Part shown: positions 1 to 16,464 of the stretch, in pieces
Position numbering within the stretch: position 1 is the first letter of the stretch
Layout: the number at the start of each line of letters is the position of its first letter
DNA from: Thamnaconus septentrionalis
Taxonomy: Eukaryota; Chordata; Actinopteri; Tetraodontiformes; Monacanthidae
Assembly (NCBI GenBank): GCA_009823395.1
Contig: CM020509.1
Coordinates: 12,637,001-12,701,000, forward strand
Length of the DNA: 64,000 nucleotides
Direction: 5' to 3'
Notes under the pieces: generated by a model
The model's input: only the letters and a program-made list of their open reading frames with translations
What the model was told of the DNA's origin: nothing
Database searches by the model: none
Position numbers and translations under genes: made by a program

Positions 1-2269
1 AGCTGTTTCATGCAGCTGGGTCAGGCTGAAATTACTAAAGGAATCGTTTGTGGCGTTGAGTGAACGCATTCCTTTTTTGTACCTGATATTTACAATCTGA
101 TGTTTAGGAAATACCGTCAGCCATAAGTACTTGCTATTTGATTCTTAATTAAATAAAATGATATTTTCTCATTATTTTAGATTAACTCATCAGATTAATT
201 AAAATTGAAATATTTACATTTATATCTGCTGAGTTGCAAAGGGGTTTACAATGAAATCAACTGGCCACAGCAATTTACTGGTATCAATAAAGTTTTTCCT
301 GAAGAACTATGTGATGCATGCGTACACATAAAAATCACAAGCTCTATATGTGGCTGAACCACTTTTAAATTGATGAGTGAGTGAACCAGAGTTCACAGAG
401 TCATGAGTGTTGCTCTCCCTGCATCCTTCCATCCCCCCAGCATCTGCAGCAGTGCCTGCTTCTTGCCTTGCGCTTGTTGACATCCAAGGTTTCTATTTAT
501 AGGGGACCTATGTTATTGTGTAAGAGCTTGTGAAAGGCACAAAGAGGAACAGGCCACAGTGCTCCTTCAGTGCATCCTGCAGTGGCCCCAGGATCTCTGA
601 AAGAAAGCTAAAGTGCATGCGGCTCCACAATGAGCTTTACATCATGAATGATTTATTCGTTTTTAATAGAAACTTCTTTCAAGGATGACAGGTGTGTCTT
701 TTTTGCTGCTCACTGTTACCCTGTCCTTCCTCCTCACACCGAATAGCCACCAAAACTAAGTGCATTTTGTAAATTAGGTTTCATTTAAAAGGGTTTCTGA
801 CAACCTTGTTTTTATTTGTCAGTCAAACTTCCTGAATAAGAACAGTTCATCTTTGTGAATGTGGGTCACACAGTCGAGGAGCCAAGATTCAAATGACTGC
901 GTGCAGCAATAGTTGCTGCAGCGAGCGTCTTAGAATGAATAGCAATAGTCGGAATAATTACGACTATAAATTATGTATCAAGCTAACGCGACCAGACTGT
1001 GGCCTGACGAAAAGACTTGCAATAAACAAAGCATGCCCGGTATAATTTTAAAATGATTTTAAAATATTTTTATTTGAAATGTCAGTGTTCAAGAGAAAAT
1101 AAAACAGCAATATAAATATTAGCATAAAAATAAGAGTAACACAGGGGTATAAGTAACATAGGAGCTAAGCTTTTGATAAGAAAGATAATACAGCAGGATA
1201 GTATTAATTCAGCAGCGGACGGACTTACACATATATAATATTTATAATCATTTGTTCATATGGACAGAAAGAGAATGAGAGGCATTCTTTCACAAATGCA
1301 CGAGATAAAATCACCAGAAAAGAACATTAAGAGGTTACAGATAGAAACATTTCCATATTTTTTTTTCCCGTTTTGTGTGTTTATAGGGTGATAAAAGATA
1401 GTAGAGAGAAAATGAACACAAAAATATGCGCAACACATACCACAAGTTAACTAGTCTACGTGTGTCACTTTGTTTTACTTATCTAAACTTTTTCTTTAAT
1501 TTGTTTATTTACACTGAAGAGTTAGTTGGCTTCCATGGTGCTTAGTAACTACATTGCAACACAAAACTGTTGTAGAACATCTCAGATATTTTTTTTAAGT
1601 CATTATTTATCTTTTTTGTTTTTTGGAAACGTGTTTTCTTTTTCTTAATTTTCTTGAAAAACAAAATGCAACACATTCCAGTAGTGAGCCACGCCTTGTG
1701 GAGAGGGACTCTTTCTCTCGTGAAAACGGTAGACGTGGTCCCTACTGCACAAAACAACTGGCTCATACCATCGACAGGACTTAAGTGTGTTTATTTACAG
1801 AGGGAGAAGAGCCTCACAGGACCGGGGGAGCGGCAGCAGGAGGCGAGCGGAAGCAGGAGGCGAGCGGCACGGAGGCTGAGGCAGAGGAGGGACGTTCTCA
1901 GCTGAGAACAGCTGGACTTGCCTCTGTTGCCCTCTTCCTGTGGTAGTGCATAAGAGAATTTTTCAGGGGGCGGGCGGGTCAGCAGTGGTTCCTCTGTACA
2001 TTCAGCAGGGTTGCGCCAATGTTTTATCTATTTTTTTAATTTTACACCCACCCTCCCAAGTTCCCGCCTCAGCCTGTTTGCCCCTCACCCAACCTCTGGC
2101 ACTCCCCTTCAGAACCAGCCTGCAAGCTGCCTTTTTCTCATGCAGTTGTATCTGGCAAAGAGGCCTGACATACTAACAGCAAAAAAAAGGAAAAAAAAAA
2201 CAACTTCATATCTCGTATAAACAGTTCCTCTACACTATCGAATCTCCCAAAAGGATTAAAAAGAACATG
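1..2269. other. Downstream flank of the gamma cluster, no gene seen
   Basis: This AT-rich stretch lies beyond the constant region. I see no cadherin coding sequence and no other recognisable exon on either strand; the short open frames here have no family features. Two further TTTATT signals (AATAAA on the minus strand) at 1790-1795 and 1504-1509 could be alternative, more distal polyadenylation sites of the protocadherin transcript. In mammals the gamma cluster has enhancers downstream of the constant exons, but nothing here identifies one. Confidence 0.5.
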
Positions 2270-3521
2270 TAAAGTGTGCCACATCTAGTTTTTTATTTTA
2301 AAACAGCACTTCATCGTGAGTGAGTGGAGGAAATACTCGGGCGGCTTGCAAAAGTCTCTAGAAACGCCTAAGAGGACTTACGTTTTACCACGTCTACTTC
2401 CCTAAACCACGAAGTGATCACTACCCCTACGTCATCTCAACGTCAGAATACGAACAGTGCATTTCTCTTTGTTTGGCTATCAACGTGAGGGGGTGGGGGT
2501 GGGACAAGCCAATGAAGGGGGGGTGGAGGACACAAGCTGGGGTTGGAGGAGAGGCTGCGGGGGGGAGCGCGACGTGTCTGTGGCCATCTGGAGGTGTCTA
2601 AGGAAGCCGGAACCTGCTGGGACGCCACCTGTGCAGACACCGTAAGACGACCACGGCACGCCACGCTGCCCTACATCCTCTCTTGCAGTCGTTCCCCCGG
2701 GTGCATGCTCCGGTCAAACCAAAAAAATATATATATTGGGAGATTTTAAAAAATCCTTTGTTATTCCTCTTTCACTACGCTTACAAAAGTAATTTGCTTC
2801 CCTTGCCAAGTAAAAGCTACATGTGTGTTTTACCTGCGATTGGAGGAGGAGGAGGGATTGGGGGCGTCCTCCTCGTTGCTTTTGTGATGCATAGTTTGGA
2901 GCGCTAAACTAGAGTATACGGTTTTGAAATCTTAAAAGAGCATGCAGAAGAGCTTGTAATACCTGTCGTGTGTCTTAGATCGGCGGAACTTGGGCTGCGA
3001 GGCCTGGCGAGGCTCGACCCTACATAGTGATCTAATGGATGGCGACTAGCGTTACTTTACAACAGGGCTGACTCTCCACGGGAAATCCGACATAGAAAGA
3101 CACAAACATCTCATCTCTGAATACGTCACTGCGTTTTGACTCGTCATCCCAGCATTAGGTGGCGTACACTGTATCTCTTTGTCCAAAAAAACAACAACAA
3201 AAAAAAACAACAACCCATCACCGCAACCCCCCACCCCCGTACTCTGCCAAAAACAATCCACCGATGAATATTACGCGAGAATTACTTGACCTTTAGCACG
3301 ACATGCATCACCAACACCAGTTAAAGCCTTCGGCACATTCAGATTTCTTTGAGCCACTCTTCAAAAGGACCACCAACGTGAGCCGAGTGATTTGCCGTTG
3401 GTGTTTTTGGACAGTGACTAGCGTGAGAGACAGCAGAGCGGATGCATAATGGCGAGGGTACGGGGGGGGGTGTTGAGGTTCTCATCAGGTCGGGCCGGGA
3501 GAACCGTTCCGACGTGCCGCT
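2270..3521 (-). other. pcdhg: Probable 3' UTR of the gamma transcripts with candidate poly(A) signal
   Basis: The stop codon of the shared last exon is at 3522-3524. The first clear AATAAA on the minus strand is at 2297-2292, followed by T-rich sequence, which would give a 3' UTR of about 1.25 kb. The stretch contains C-rich minus-strand runs around 2490-2575 and 3460-3475. The true end is uncertain because more distal AATAAA sites exist at 1795-1790 and 1509-1504; mammalian gamma 3' UTRs are long, so these are plausible too. Confidence 0.4.
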
Positions 3522-3805
3522 CTACTTCTTCTCCTTCTTGGTAGACTTCTTCTTGGAGGCCGGGGTCTGGGCCGCCTTGGGAGGCTCGGGCTGGACGGAG
3601 ACCTGGGGAGGGGGCAGCGCCTGCTGGGCGGCCTGCTGGGCGGTGGCCTGCTGCTGCTGGGGGTTGGAGGTGAGGGTGGCCGTGCTGCCGGGAATGTAGA
3701 CATTCTGGCGATAGTCGGGCACGTGCTGCAGGGTGAACTGGGGGCTGTAGCGGGTGCTCAGGCCCATCGTGCCGGGTCCCAGGGTGGCCGTTGCCTCGCT
3801 CACTT
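3522..3805 (-). CDS. pcdhg: Protocadherin gamma constant exon 3 (last coding exon)
   Basis: This is the C-terminal exon shared by all gamma isoforms. A polypyrimidine tract and AG acceptor end at 3806. The two bases AA complete a codon begun in exon 2, and the frame then reads to TAG at 3522-3524, giving about 94 residues. It contains [18 protein letters not shown] and [11 protein letters not shown], both diagnostic of the gamma constant region, and ends in [10 protein letters not shown]; mammals have KKKSGKKEKK there. Between them is a Gln/Ala/Pro-rich insert ([21 protein letters not shown]) where mammals have a shorter Gly/Lys linker, so the whole constant tail is 146 residues rather than about 124. 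In mammals the serine of the KKKS motif is a reported PKC target, and it is kept here. The tail acts in the cytoplasm after membrane insertion. Confidence 0.96.
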
Positions 3806-5580
3806 CTGGTGGAAAGGGAGACAGAGCGGGGGGTGGAACATTAAGGGTGAGGAGGGAGGAGAGAAGGAGAGAGGAGGAGAGAGGAATGAGACTTGTTAGA
3901 AAGAAGAAATTGGAAGGTTTCTTTTTTTTAGTTTGACAGAGTTATACATCTACGTATCAAAAGGCAAGGATGAGAGTGTTGCAATGGAGGTCCCATATCA
4001 TGTCCGTTTTTCAGATCTGGATACCAGTGGAGCAGCATCACGTGATAAATTATCCAAAAACTCTTTGGAGCTCCAGAAAACAGCATTTTTAGGCCACTGC
4101 AAAAACACTTGCTTAGCTTTAGCCCACTGCCAAAGCTGCTGCTTTGTTGGCCCTTCCACGTGTTTTGGAAGGGGACAAATCAAGGCGCTGCAAGGGGGGG
4201 CTGGGAGTGTTGTCACAAACCCAAGGGGAGGCATTGGCCTTTTGTGAAATCAATAAAAGGCTGAAAAAGTGGAGCGAGCTCGAGAAGTAAAGGACGGAGG
4301 GAATCACAAAGAAGATTTTTTTTCACACAATATGGGACCTTTAAATTTTTGCTAGAAAGAAGCGTGACTGAAGATGATTCTGTGTTCTAAAGCTTTGGGA
4401 GGCAGGTTGCGGTGAGCTAAACTTAGACATGAGTCATCAGCAGAAGTGACTTGAAAAGAAGTGCCAAAATGGCTGATTGTGTGCGGTGGGATGAGAAAAC
4501 AGCCTCCTCGCGATCCCTCTGGTGGGTTTGTGGTTTTTCAGTCACACCTGCCCGGTGTGCGAGCGCCGAGCGTGACGGAGCCGATTAGCTCATAATTCTC
4601 CCACAGCCCCTGCATTGCAGAGCCCGGGACTCAAACGCCCCCTCCCCCACCCTCTGCATCCTGCCAGCCCACATAAACACACGTATCAGTCCCATAACCC
4701 TTTACTTTTTTCTTCTTTTTTTTTTTGGAAGTGAACCAATGACAAGGTGAAGGCCAAACGACATTTGGCGTTTGTTCTTTCCTTCCTGATGGCGCCCAAC
4801 ACATGTCGTTGTTAGTCTTTGTGCTGCAGTGGCTGCTTCCCTCTCTGTCCTTCAGAACAGCTCCACGGAAAAAAAAAGAAAGATCCCAACGTGTCTGGTG
4901 CAGTGTGCGAGAGGAGACGGAGGGGGAGTGGAGGGGAGATGTGATGTGTCACTGGTGGTAATGAGGGCGAGCGGGAGGCAATGACATAAGACCGTTTCAT
5001 AATCAATCTCCAGTTTATCTTTCCATGATTTCATCTGAGCATTTGACGTGTTCATCCAATCTGCTTCACAGCAACAGTGGATATTTTTTGTTTTGTGTTT
5101 TTATTAATTACTGAGTCGAGCACAGTCCCCACCCCAAAAAATAAGAAAAAGAAGAGTCACAGTGCTGCTTAGCAGCAGCTGCAGAGGAGAAACAGAAAAA
5201 AATGTTTTTGCTATGGATGCATGTTATATGTTATACAGTTTTTACTATTTATCAGGGCACAGGAAACAAGCATTCAACTCCTCTGATTATTCCCAGAGCT
5301 GCGGCGAGTTGTGCCCACGGCCTGGATCTGCTCCGAGGAAGGCGTCCTCTGGACAACCTCCACACGGAAAAAAGAAAAAAATCGATATGGACGCAGGGCG
5401 AGTCAATGAGCCAGTCTGGCTTGTTGCCCTCCAACAGCAAACCCAAACAGACAACATGCCCACGCACACCACCACCACCAGCGGTATGAGGAGCGAGCAG
5501 ATTTGGCCAGAAGATGAACTGGTGGAGGAGTAAGAGGAGGAGGTGGTGGAGGAGGAAGGACGAGGAGGTACAGGACTCAC
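3806..5580 (-). other. pcdhg: Intron between constant exons 2 and 3
   Basis: This 1.8 kb intron has a GTGAGT donor at 5580-5575 and an AG acceptor at 3807-3806. It holds purine-rich stretches near 3830-3910 and 5510-5570 and no recognisable gene or repeat family. Confidence 0.85.
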
Positions 5581-5678
5581 CGTTCGCTGCCGCCATCAGG
5601 GCCTGGAGCTGCTCGGCCTCGGTCGGAGGCTGTGGCCAGGGGCCGGTTCCCATGGCGACCTCAGGTCCTCCGGTCGCC
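5581..5678 (-). CDS. pcdhg: Protocadherin gamma constant exon 2
   Basis: This 98-bp middle constant exon encodes ATGGPEVAMGTGPWPQPPTE followed by AEQLQALMAAANE. It corresponds to the mammalian segment reading [20 protein letters not shown], which carries the same W-P core and the (E)xLQAxM motif. The acceptor is AG at 5680-5679 after a pyrimidine tract, and the donor is GTGAGT at 5580. The first base completes the GG left by exon 1, and the final G is completed by AA of exon 3, so all three constant exons join in one frame. It is slightly longer than the 86 bp I recall for mammals. Confidence 0.93.
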
Positions 5679-8665
5679 CTGCGGCAGAGAAAGAAAAAAA
5701 AAGAGGAAGAGAAAGGCTCGTAAATAAGCGTCAGTGCACCTGCACGGCTCACTGGCTTGATGTTTGGTGCGCACCACGACGTAAAGGCAAAGCAGCTGAC
5801 AGTGATGTAAACAGCCTGGCCACACCTCAGCAAATAGAACAAGGGGAGCGTGTCGTTCACGGAACAGGGTGGCGAGGCAGACAAAGGTGCACTGTTGAGC
5901 GTGCGCTTGCTTGCCACCACGGCCCGCGCAAATTATCTTCACTCTCTTCACCCGCGGGCGCTGTGCCGTCTCGTAAATCTGCTTGAATATTTTATGATCC
6001 TTCCTGCGAAGGAAACTGCCGTCTGCATCGGCGCACAACACAGCGCTCGCCGGGTGCTGAACACTTCCATCTGGACGGCGCTCGCCTTCAAAGGCTTGTT
6101 TACTCAGGGTCTGCAAGTTGCATGCGGCACGAACCGAAGACAAAGGAGAGCTGGCGTCCATTAGGCTCACCTGACTGTTTGCACTCTCCCTCAGTTGCGC
6201 CACACTGACATGAGCTCCGTGGCCGACATCTAGGTCACAATCAATGTTTTAAATCCTGGCAGCTGCGTCTGTTTTCCAGAGAGCAATAAAACCTCCGTGG
6301 CTGGAATTCTGGCATTGTTTCAGCATCATTCTCAAACTGTATTTCCAGAGGAAAGCTACCAAAAGTATTTGAATTACTTGAAAAATTAAATCCTGTAAAG
6401 CTATGAGTGTTTTTCCAGGACGAAAAGATGCCTTCGTAAAAGCTCTTGAAAGTTTTGTGCTTACGTACAACACTGGCATTCAAGTGTTTTGGGTCACAAC
6501 AAGTCACCTCAGATGACATTTAGGAAAGTATTAGTCAAGAGAGACTTTGGAGGAAGAGTTTGTGAGAGCGTAGCTGTAGACGAATGGAATGCAAATGAGC
6601 CCACTTCGTGAAATAGCAGGCCATTCAAAACAACCGGATGCATAAATGTTTGGATTTAAATCATAATGTTTAAGGTGTGCGTGAAAAATGTTCCTATTTG
6701 ATCAGAATTTAAATACAATTTGGAAAAACTATTCTTATCCCAGGATTCAAAGAATGTGAGGACACAGCAAGGTAAAGGCAAAACAGAAATACAAGATAAA
6801 GACTTGATTCCATATCTGCCAAAACCTTGAAGACTTTTTAAAATGTGTTCCAGAGAGAAACTGAAGGACAGAGATATACGTCCTGTGCCAAACAGCCAGT
6901 GACAGAGGGAACAGAGTGAGAACTCTGTCAGTGAAGTGGCAGCAGCCATTTTGTGCCTGTTTGTCAGGCTGAGGTCAACGGTGAATGCCTCATTTGTGCT
7001 AAATTAGCGCCTCTAAGCACTTATCACATACTGCGGTTGTGTTAAGCACTTCCTGTGGTCAGGATAATCACTTCCTGCAATCAAGTTTGACTTCTCTGGC
7101 GCAAACGGTGACATCGGTCGTCTCCCTCTGTTGAAAATCAGAACTCGGACATCTTCCGCATACGCGGAGGGGGCTTCATCTCGGATCTTACGCGTGAGCC
7201 AACAACATGGGAATAAAAGCTGCATGTGGTGATGTTGAGCTACAACCATCACAGACGCACACCAAAGGCAAAGAGCGTACGGGAAGCAGTAACCTCGGGG
7301 AGGAGAGAAGAAAAACAGGAGCTCTCGGAAGAGAATGGCTAAAATGTAGAGCACACATACAAGGCAGAACAGGTCTACAAAACACTGCACGCACAACTCA
7401 AAAAAAAAAAAAATAGTGCCACAATCCTTTTCTACGCCACATCAGGCATTGTGGCCTATATGCACATCGATCAACAAACCCCATCAAACTTTTAGGGAGA
7501 CTAGCAGAAGCTATGGGTTAGGTACATCTACACACAGCACAGCACTTCAACGGCAGTGCACTATCTAAAAGACCTTAGCCAGTCTCTGCCCTTGGCGGCT
7601 GCACCGCGTCTCCACCGATAAAGGGAGTGGCCGGTCGGCCGCCGAGGGCAGAGAGCGAACAAGTGTCTACATCTGTACCTTGTCCCACTCTTCGGCGTCC
7701 ATCGTATGTGTGTACCGTACGGCATGTGGGGACTAGAAACACAACAAGTTATACAGTCTGAAAGCACCATCTTGTATTTGAGCCGGCGTTAGTTCACGAA
7801 ACAGGAAAAAAAAATGCTTAAAGGTGACGGTGGAAAAAAACGCAGAGTCTGTCTCATTTGAGATATCCCCCGTATCGACAAATCTGGGAGGGGGGTGCTT
7901 GTTGTGGTTCTATAATGAAAGTGCTGTCTGTGTGTGTGCGTCTAACATTTTCCTGACTGGGCGAACTAGCTTTCTGCCTCTAGCCGGTGCCGACCTGACT
8001 CACACAACGTGTTGTGCAATCCCTTGTTGTCAAAACTGTTGAGCACTCGTGCTCCGTTGCGGCCTACGCGCTTATGGCAACGGCAACGGAAGCTCAGTTC
8101 ATCACTTCATCGCACATGTTGACACGGAGACGGAATTTTGCATCTATTGTTGCCGCAGAGGTGAATCGCAAGGTTCTAAGGTTGTGAGTTTGGGGGGCAG
8201 CACAGCCTTTTAGATGAAATAAAGAGGGGAGAAAAAAAACATGGATAAATGCTCCTTCCCATCCCCCCTCAGCCAGCTCCGGCTGCGTCCCTCATCAGCA
8301 GCGCTGAGCGACGGTGCCGAGCTCAGCGAGCGGAGCTGGGGGAGGGGGAGGAGGAGAGGAGGGGAGACGGGGAGACAGAGGGGGAGGGGATGCTGCGGCA
8401 GCCATTTTACAGAGCAGCCTGGAAGCAGGCAGGGACGCAGGATCATGCCGCAACAACCAAAACGGCTGCTGCAATAAAAAAAATCCAAGAGGCAGAAGCA
8501 CAACGCCGCTATGGGGGCTTCAGACTCAGATCCCTGCAGCTGCTTCTCAGTGCTCACAGATTCATCCCCCACCCTTTATCACTCCCTCTGCGATTGTGAT
8601 AAGCGACGCACTGGCCTGTCGTGCAGCACAAAAGTGAAGCAGTGTGCGTGTTTCAGTTTACTCAC
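5679..8665 (-). other. pcdhg: Intron between constant exons 1 and 2
   Basis: A 3.0 kb intron with donor GTGAG at 8665-8661. It contains an A-run at 7400-7412 and a strongly G-rich purine block at 8337-8392, next to a GGCAGCCATTTT sequence at 8397-8408. No coding sequence is supported. Confidence 0.85.
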
Positions 8666-8724
8666 CCGCTAGGTCCGGGTCTCTGTCCCTGATTGAAGCG
8701 CCAGTCGTTGTTGGGAGGCTTTTG
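8666..8724 (-). CDS. pcdhg: Protocadherin gamma constant exon 1
   Basis: This 59-bp exon, the same length I recall for the mammalian exon, encodes QKPPNNDWRFNQGQRPGPS plus two bases of the next codon. It matches the mammalian [20 protein letters not shown]. The acceptor (CTTTTCCAG) ends at 8725 and the donor GGGTGAG begins at 8665. It starts in phase 0, which fits the phase-0 ends of all variable exons upstream (for example FESQQ or DSPLE, then QKPPNN). It is the common splice target of every variable exon in the cluster. Confidence 0.97.
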
Positions 8725-12978
<4,254 letters not shown>

Positions 12979-15441
12979 CTCAGCAACTGAGTTCATAAGG
13001 TGCTTCCTGCTGAGTGTCATGTTGAGTGTGTTGTTGTGACTCAGCATGGGTGTCTTCATAAATACAAAGTCACTCCTACTGGATAAAGTGGAGTAGCAAG
13101 GCCTGTACGTGCGCATGTGTCCCTCCTGGGGGCCCCCCACCACCTCCATATAACGTATTGGTCCATCTGAGTTGAGCTGAAGATGTAGGTCCTTGCTGGG
13201 CCTCTGATGGTAGCGGATGGACCTTTGGCGTCCATAGCAGCAGCAGTCCGATCCGCCCATCCCTGGGCCTCGGTGCCTCAGGCAGCGTACCATGACGGCG
13301 ACAAAAGTGATGAAGGACACCGCCGACACACAGGCAAGAGAGATGATGAGGTACAGGGTAATATCTGACATCCCGGTGTGGTGGTAAAAGTGCTTGTGGC
13401 GCGGGCTCACCGGCGCGTCGACGGTTTGTCCCTTCTCGTCCACGGTGACCGTGATGTTCACAGAAGACAACTTGGGCGGGTCACCGTTGTCCTGGATGAT
13501 GACTGTGATGTCGTAATTCGAACCTTCTTCCTCCTCGGTCCACTTCCGGGTGGTGCGCAGGTCGCCGGTGTGCGCCCCGATGCGAAACATGCCTGCGTTG
13601 GGTCCGGGCGCGATGGAGTAAAACAACCAGGCGTTGTGCCCGCTGTCTGCATCCAACCCGACCAGTTTGTTGACAACATGCCCCGGGCCTGCAGACGGGG
13701 GCACTGTCAGCTGTAGTCTTTTGTCTTTTGGAAGAGGGGGATGTATGAGCACTGGCGCATTGTCGTTCACGTCCACCACGAACACGTGCACGGTCACATT
13801 GGTCGCCTGCGAAGGCACGCCGGCATCGCGGGCCTGCACCTCAATGCGAAACGCCTTAATCTGTTCGTGGTCCAGGGAGCGCATGCTAAAAATGTGGCCG
13901 TTCTCGGGGTTGATGTAGACGTAGGACGAGATCGAGGAACCCTGCACCATGCTGGGAAGGATGGAGTAGGAAATGTGAGCATTTTCACCGAGGTCTGTGT
14001 CAGTGGCTGAAACTGTGGCGATGGGGGAGCTGGGGGCGTTGTTTTCTGGGATGTCCACAGAGTACGACGACTGAGAAAAGGTCGGAGCGTTATCATTCAC
14101 ATCAGAGAGCTGCACCACAAAGGTTTTTTGCGACGAGAGAGGAGGGGTACCTGAGTCTGTGGCAGTGATGACCACCGTGTATTCAGGAACAGCCTCACGG
14201 TCGAGGTTTCCAGCAGTGATAAGGCTGTAATGCATTCCAAAAGCTGAGTTCAGCTTAAAAGGCAAACCTGGTGGGATGGTTAATGTAACCTTGCCATTTA
14301 AGCCAGAGTCCAAGTCCCGTGCACTAATAAGTGCTATTACCGTCTCCGGTGCAGAGTCCTCTCTGATAGGACTGGTGAGTGACGTCAGTGTTACCTCGGG
14401 GGCGTTGTCATTCACATCGATGATGTCAACTATGACGTTGCAGGAGCCCTCCATGGCAGGAGAGCCCCCATCTCTGGCTTGCACGGTAATGTGGTAGGCT
14501 GTTGTTTTCTCATAATCCACGTCACTCTTCACACGAATCTCCCCGCTTTTGGAATCCACACTGAACAGATTCAGGACCCGTTCCGTCGTGTATTTGCTAA
14601 ACAGGAACGATACGTCCCCGTTGCTACCCGAATCCGCGTCTGTCGCATTCAATTTCGTCACTAAAGTGCCAGGTGCCACATTCTCCAGAAGCTGAACCTT
14701 CGTCACCGGCTCGTCAAAGACGGGCGCATTGTCATTCACGTCCAGAATTTTAATGAGCAGGAGTGTTGAGCCAGATTTCTCCGGCTGGCCTCCATCCACA
14801 GCGGAGAGCAACAGGCGAAACGAGGCCTGCGTCTCCCTGTCCAAAGCTTTGTCCACCAACAGCTCCGGAAACTTGCTGCCGTCGCTTTTAGACTCCACTT
14901 TCAAAATGAAAAAGTCGTTTGCCGCGAGGTGGTAAGTGCGTAAAGAGTTGCTCCCCACGTCCGGATCGTGCGCGCTCTCCAAGCGAAACCTTGTGCCGGG
15001 CGCGGCGGCCTCTGATATCTCCAGAGAAATGTTGCTGGTGGTAAACTGCGGCGCATTGTCATTCACGTCCACGATCTCCACCGCGACGCGGTTAATCTCC
15101 AAAGGGTTCTCGAGAAGCACTTGGAGGTGTAGCGTACACGAGGAACTCAACTCGCACAATTGCTCCCTGTCGATCTTTTGTCCGATCACCAAGTCCCCGG
15201 TGGTCTGCCTCACCTCAAAATACTGTGTTGCGGAGTCCGAGACCACCCGCAGCCTCCTCTGAGCGATCCCCTGAGAGGTGAGACCCAAATCCCTCGCGAC
15301 ATTCCCAACGACAGATCCGAGGCTCAGCTCCTCCGGGATAGAATAGCTGAGCTGAGCGGCCGCGCAGGAGAAGCACGCCAGATGGATCCAGAGCCTCCAC
15401 AGCCTCCCTCCTCCGGAGCGCTTCCTCTGTCTGGAGTCCAT
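12979..15441 (-). CDS. pcdhg: C-type gamma protocadherin variable exon (nearest the constant region)
   Basis: A complete 2463-bp variable exon (821 codons), giving about 967 residues with the constant tail. It encodes a homophilic adhesion receptor of the neuronal surface. The start is the ATG at 15441 (context ACAATGG), followed by a signal peptide (about 1-29) and QLSYSIPEEL. Six cadherin repeats follow, with DVNDNAP linkers, the protocadherin EC1 motif CELSSSC (C-X5-C), a membrane helix at about 694-718, and a 103-residue variable tail. The tail contains LHLQLNSDGPIRYMEVVGG, which recalls the mammalian gamma-C5 tail (SSDGTLKYMEV). It ends SVAE at a GAG|GTGAGG donor. Unlike the other exons it does not share their homogenised 3' half, and its upstream region has neither the CGCT box nor the b-type module, as expected for a constitutively used C-type isoform. 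Assignment to C5 rather than another C-type is tentative. Confidence 0.93.
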
Positions 15442-15639
15442 TGTGCGGAGCACAGAGGGAAAGTTCTTAACTTCTTCTCCTACCGCAACGTATCCATTGT
15501 GGCGTTACAAAGAGGCAACCGGACGCAAGCGTAAACATTTCCGTTTCGAAAACAGGTCGATTCGAAGTTTCGACGCGACCATGATGGCTGTACTTTTGGG
15601 GAAAGACGAGGACGGGAAAAAAGTCGGAGAGCGCAGCGC

Positions 15640-15720
15640 CTCCAGTGAAACTCTACGCTGTCCCCTCCGCCTCGCTCCGCTCGTGGGCGGGGAGATGTTG
15701 CAGCCCCCCCCATTGGAGGG
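15640..15720 (-). promoter_or_regulatory. CpG-rich putative promoter of the C-type exon
   Basis: A CpG-rich stretch 200-280 bp before the ATG holds a GC box (GGGCGG on the plus strand, 15685-15690) and a minus-strand CCAAT box (15716-15711). It lacks the elements seen before the a- and b-type exons. Promoter function is inferred from position and composition. Confidence 0.45.
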
Positions 15721-15794
15721 GCCGGATCCGCTCAGTCACACTGCTTCCGCGAGCGTGCCCGCGCGCGCACTCACACAAAACTTTTCACTTCTTC

Positions 15795-15795
15795 A

Positions 15796-15893
<98 letters not shown>
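15795..15893. repeat. (TC)n(AC)n compound microsatellite
   Basis: A short TC array runs directly into about 39 AC units, 350-450 bp upstream of the C-type exon's ATG. Confidence 0.95.
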
Positions 15894-16464
15894 AAACTTT
15901 TCAAAGACTTTTCAGAGAGGTAGTGGAACTTGTCCAGTCACGTGGTCTCACCGCACGCCCCTCATTGTCAAAACAGAGCAGCTGTTATTTATAGCAATGC
16001 TATTTTCTATCCGCATGAGGGCGTGGTTGCCAAAATGGACAAAACTTTTACACAGAAAGTTTTAAACAGAGATCAAAACAACGTTTTAACTGCTATTTTG
16101 AATGTCTATGGTATTTCCAAACGGATTTACCTTGATTCTCGACATCTATTATATTAACTGATGCTAAAAACAAAAAAATGTAACAGAGTAACAGAAATTT
16201 GATTCAGAATGGAAACAAATGACGAAAATTTATATAACCTCAGTCTGTTAATAAAGAACAGGACATAATTGTACCATTTAATGCATTATTCTTTGACTGT
16301 ACACTCTTGCTGAATAGCATAGCAACATCTCAGATATTGGAAAATTCTCTATTTTCTTAATTTTGATGAAGAGTTTAAAAAAAAGAAATAAGCACCTGCA
16401 TTTAATTAAAAGGGAGAGTAATGGAGAGGGAGGCGGGAGAGCTTAACTTTTAATTTCTGCTCAC
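15894..16464. other. Spacer between the C-type exon and exon b1
   Basis: About 0.57 kb downstream of the b1 donor. It is AT-rich in its right half. No NRSE-like element is seen here, unlike the spacers after most other b exons. Confidence 0.6.

Noticed and set aside
1530..1550. Weak NRSE-like match on the minus strand (TAAGCACC AT GGA)
   Set aside because: Two mismatches in the left half and a deletion in the right half; it is not next to a variable exon.
3933..4307. Overlapping open frames on both strands in the last intron
   Set aside because: No recognisable domain, no splice signals and no family match.
5252..6203. Long minus-strand open frames around constant exon 2
   Set aside because: Only the 98-bp exon is supported by splice sites and homology; the rest is intron read-through.
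13378..15262. Plus-strand open frames opposite the C-type exon, and similar ones opposite every variable exon
   Set aside because: They are antisense shadows of cadherin coding sequence and recur in identical form only because the exons are paralogous.
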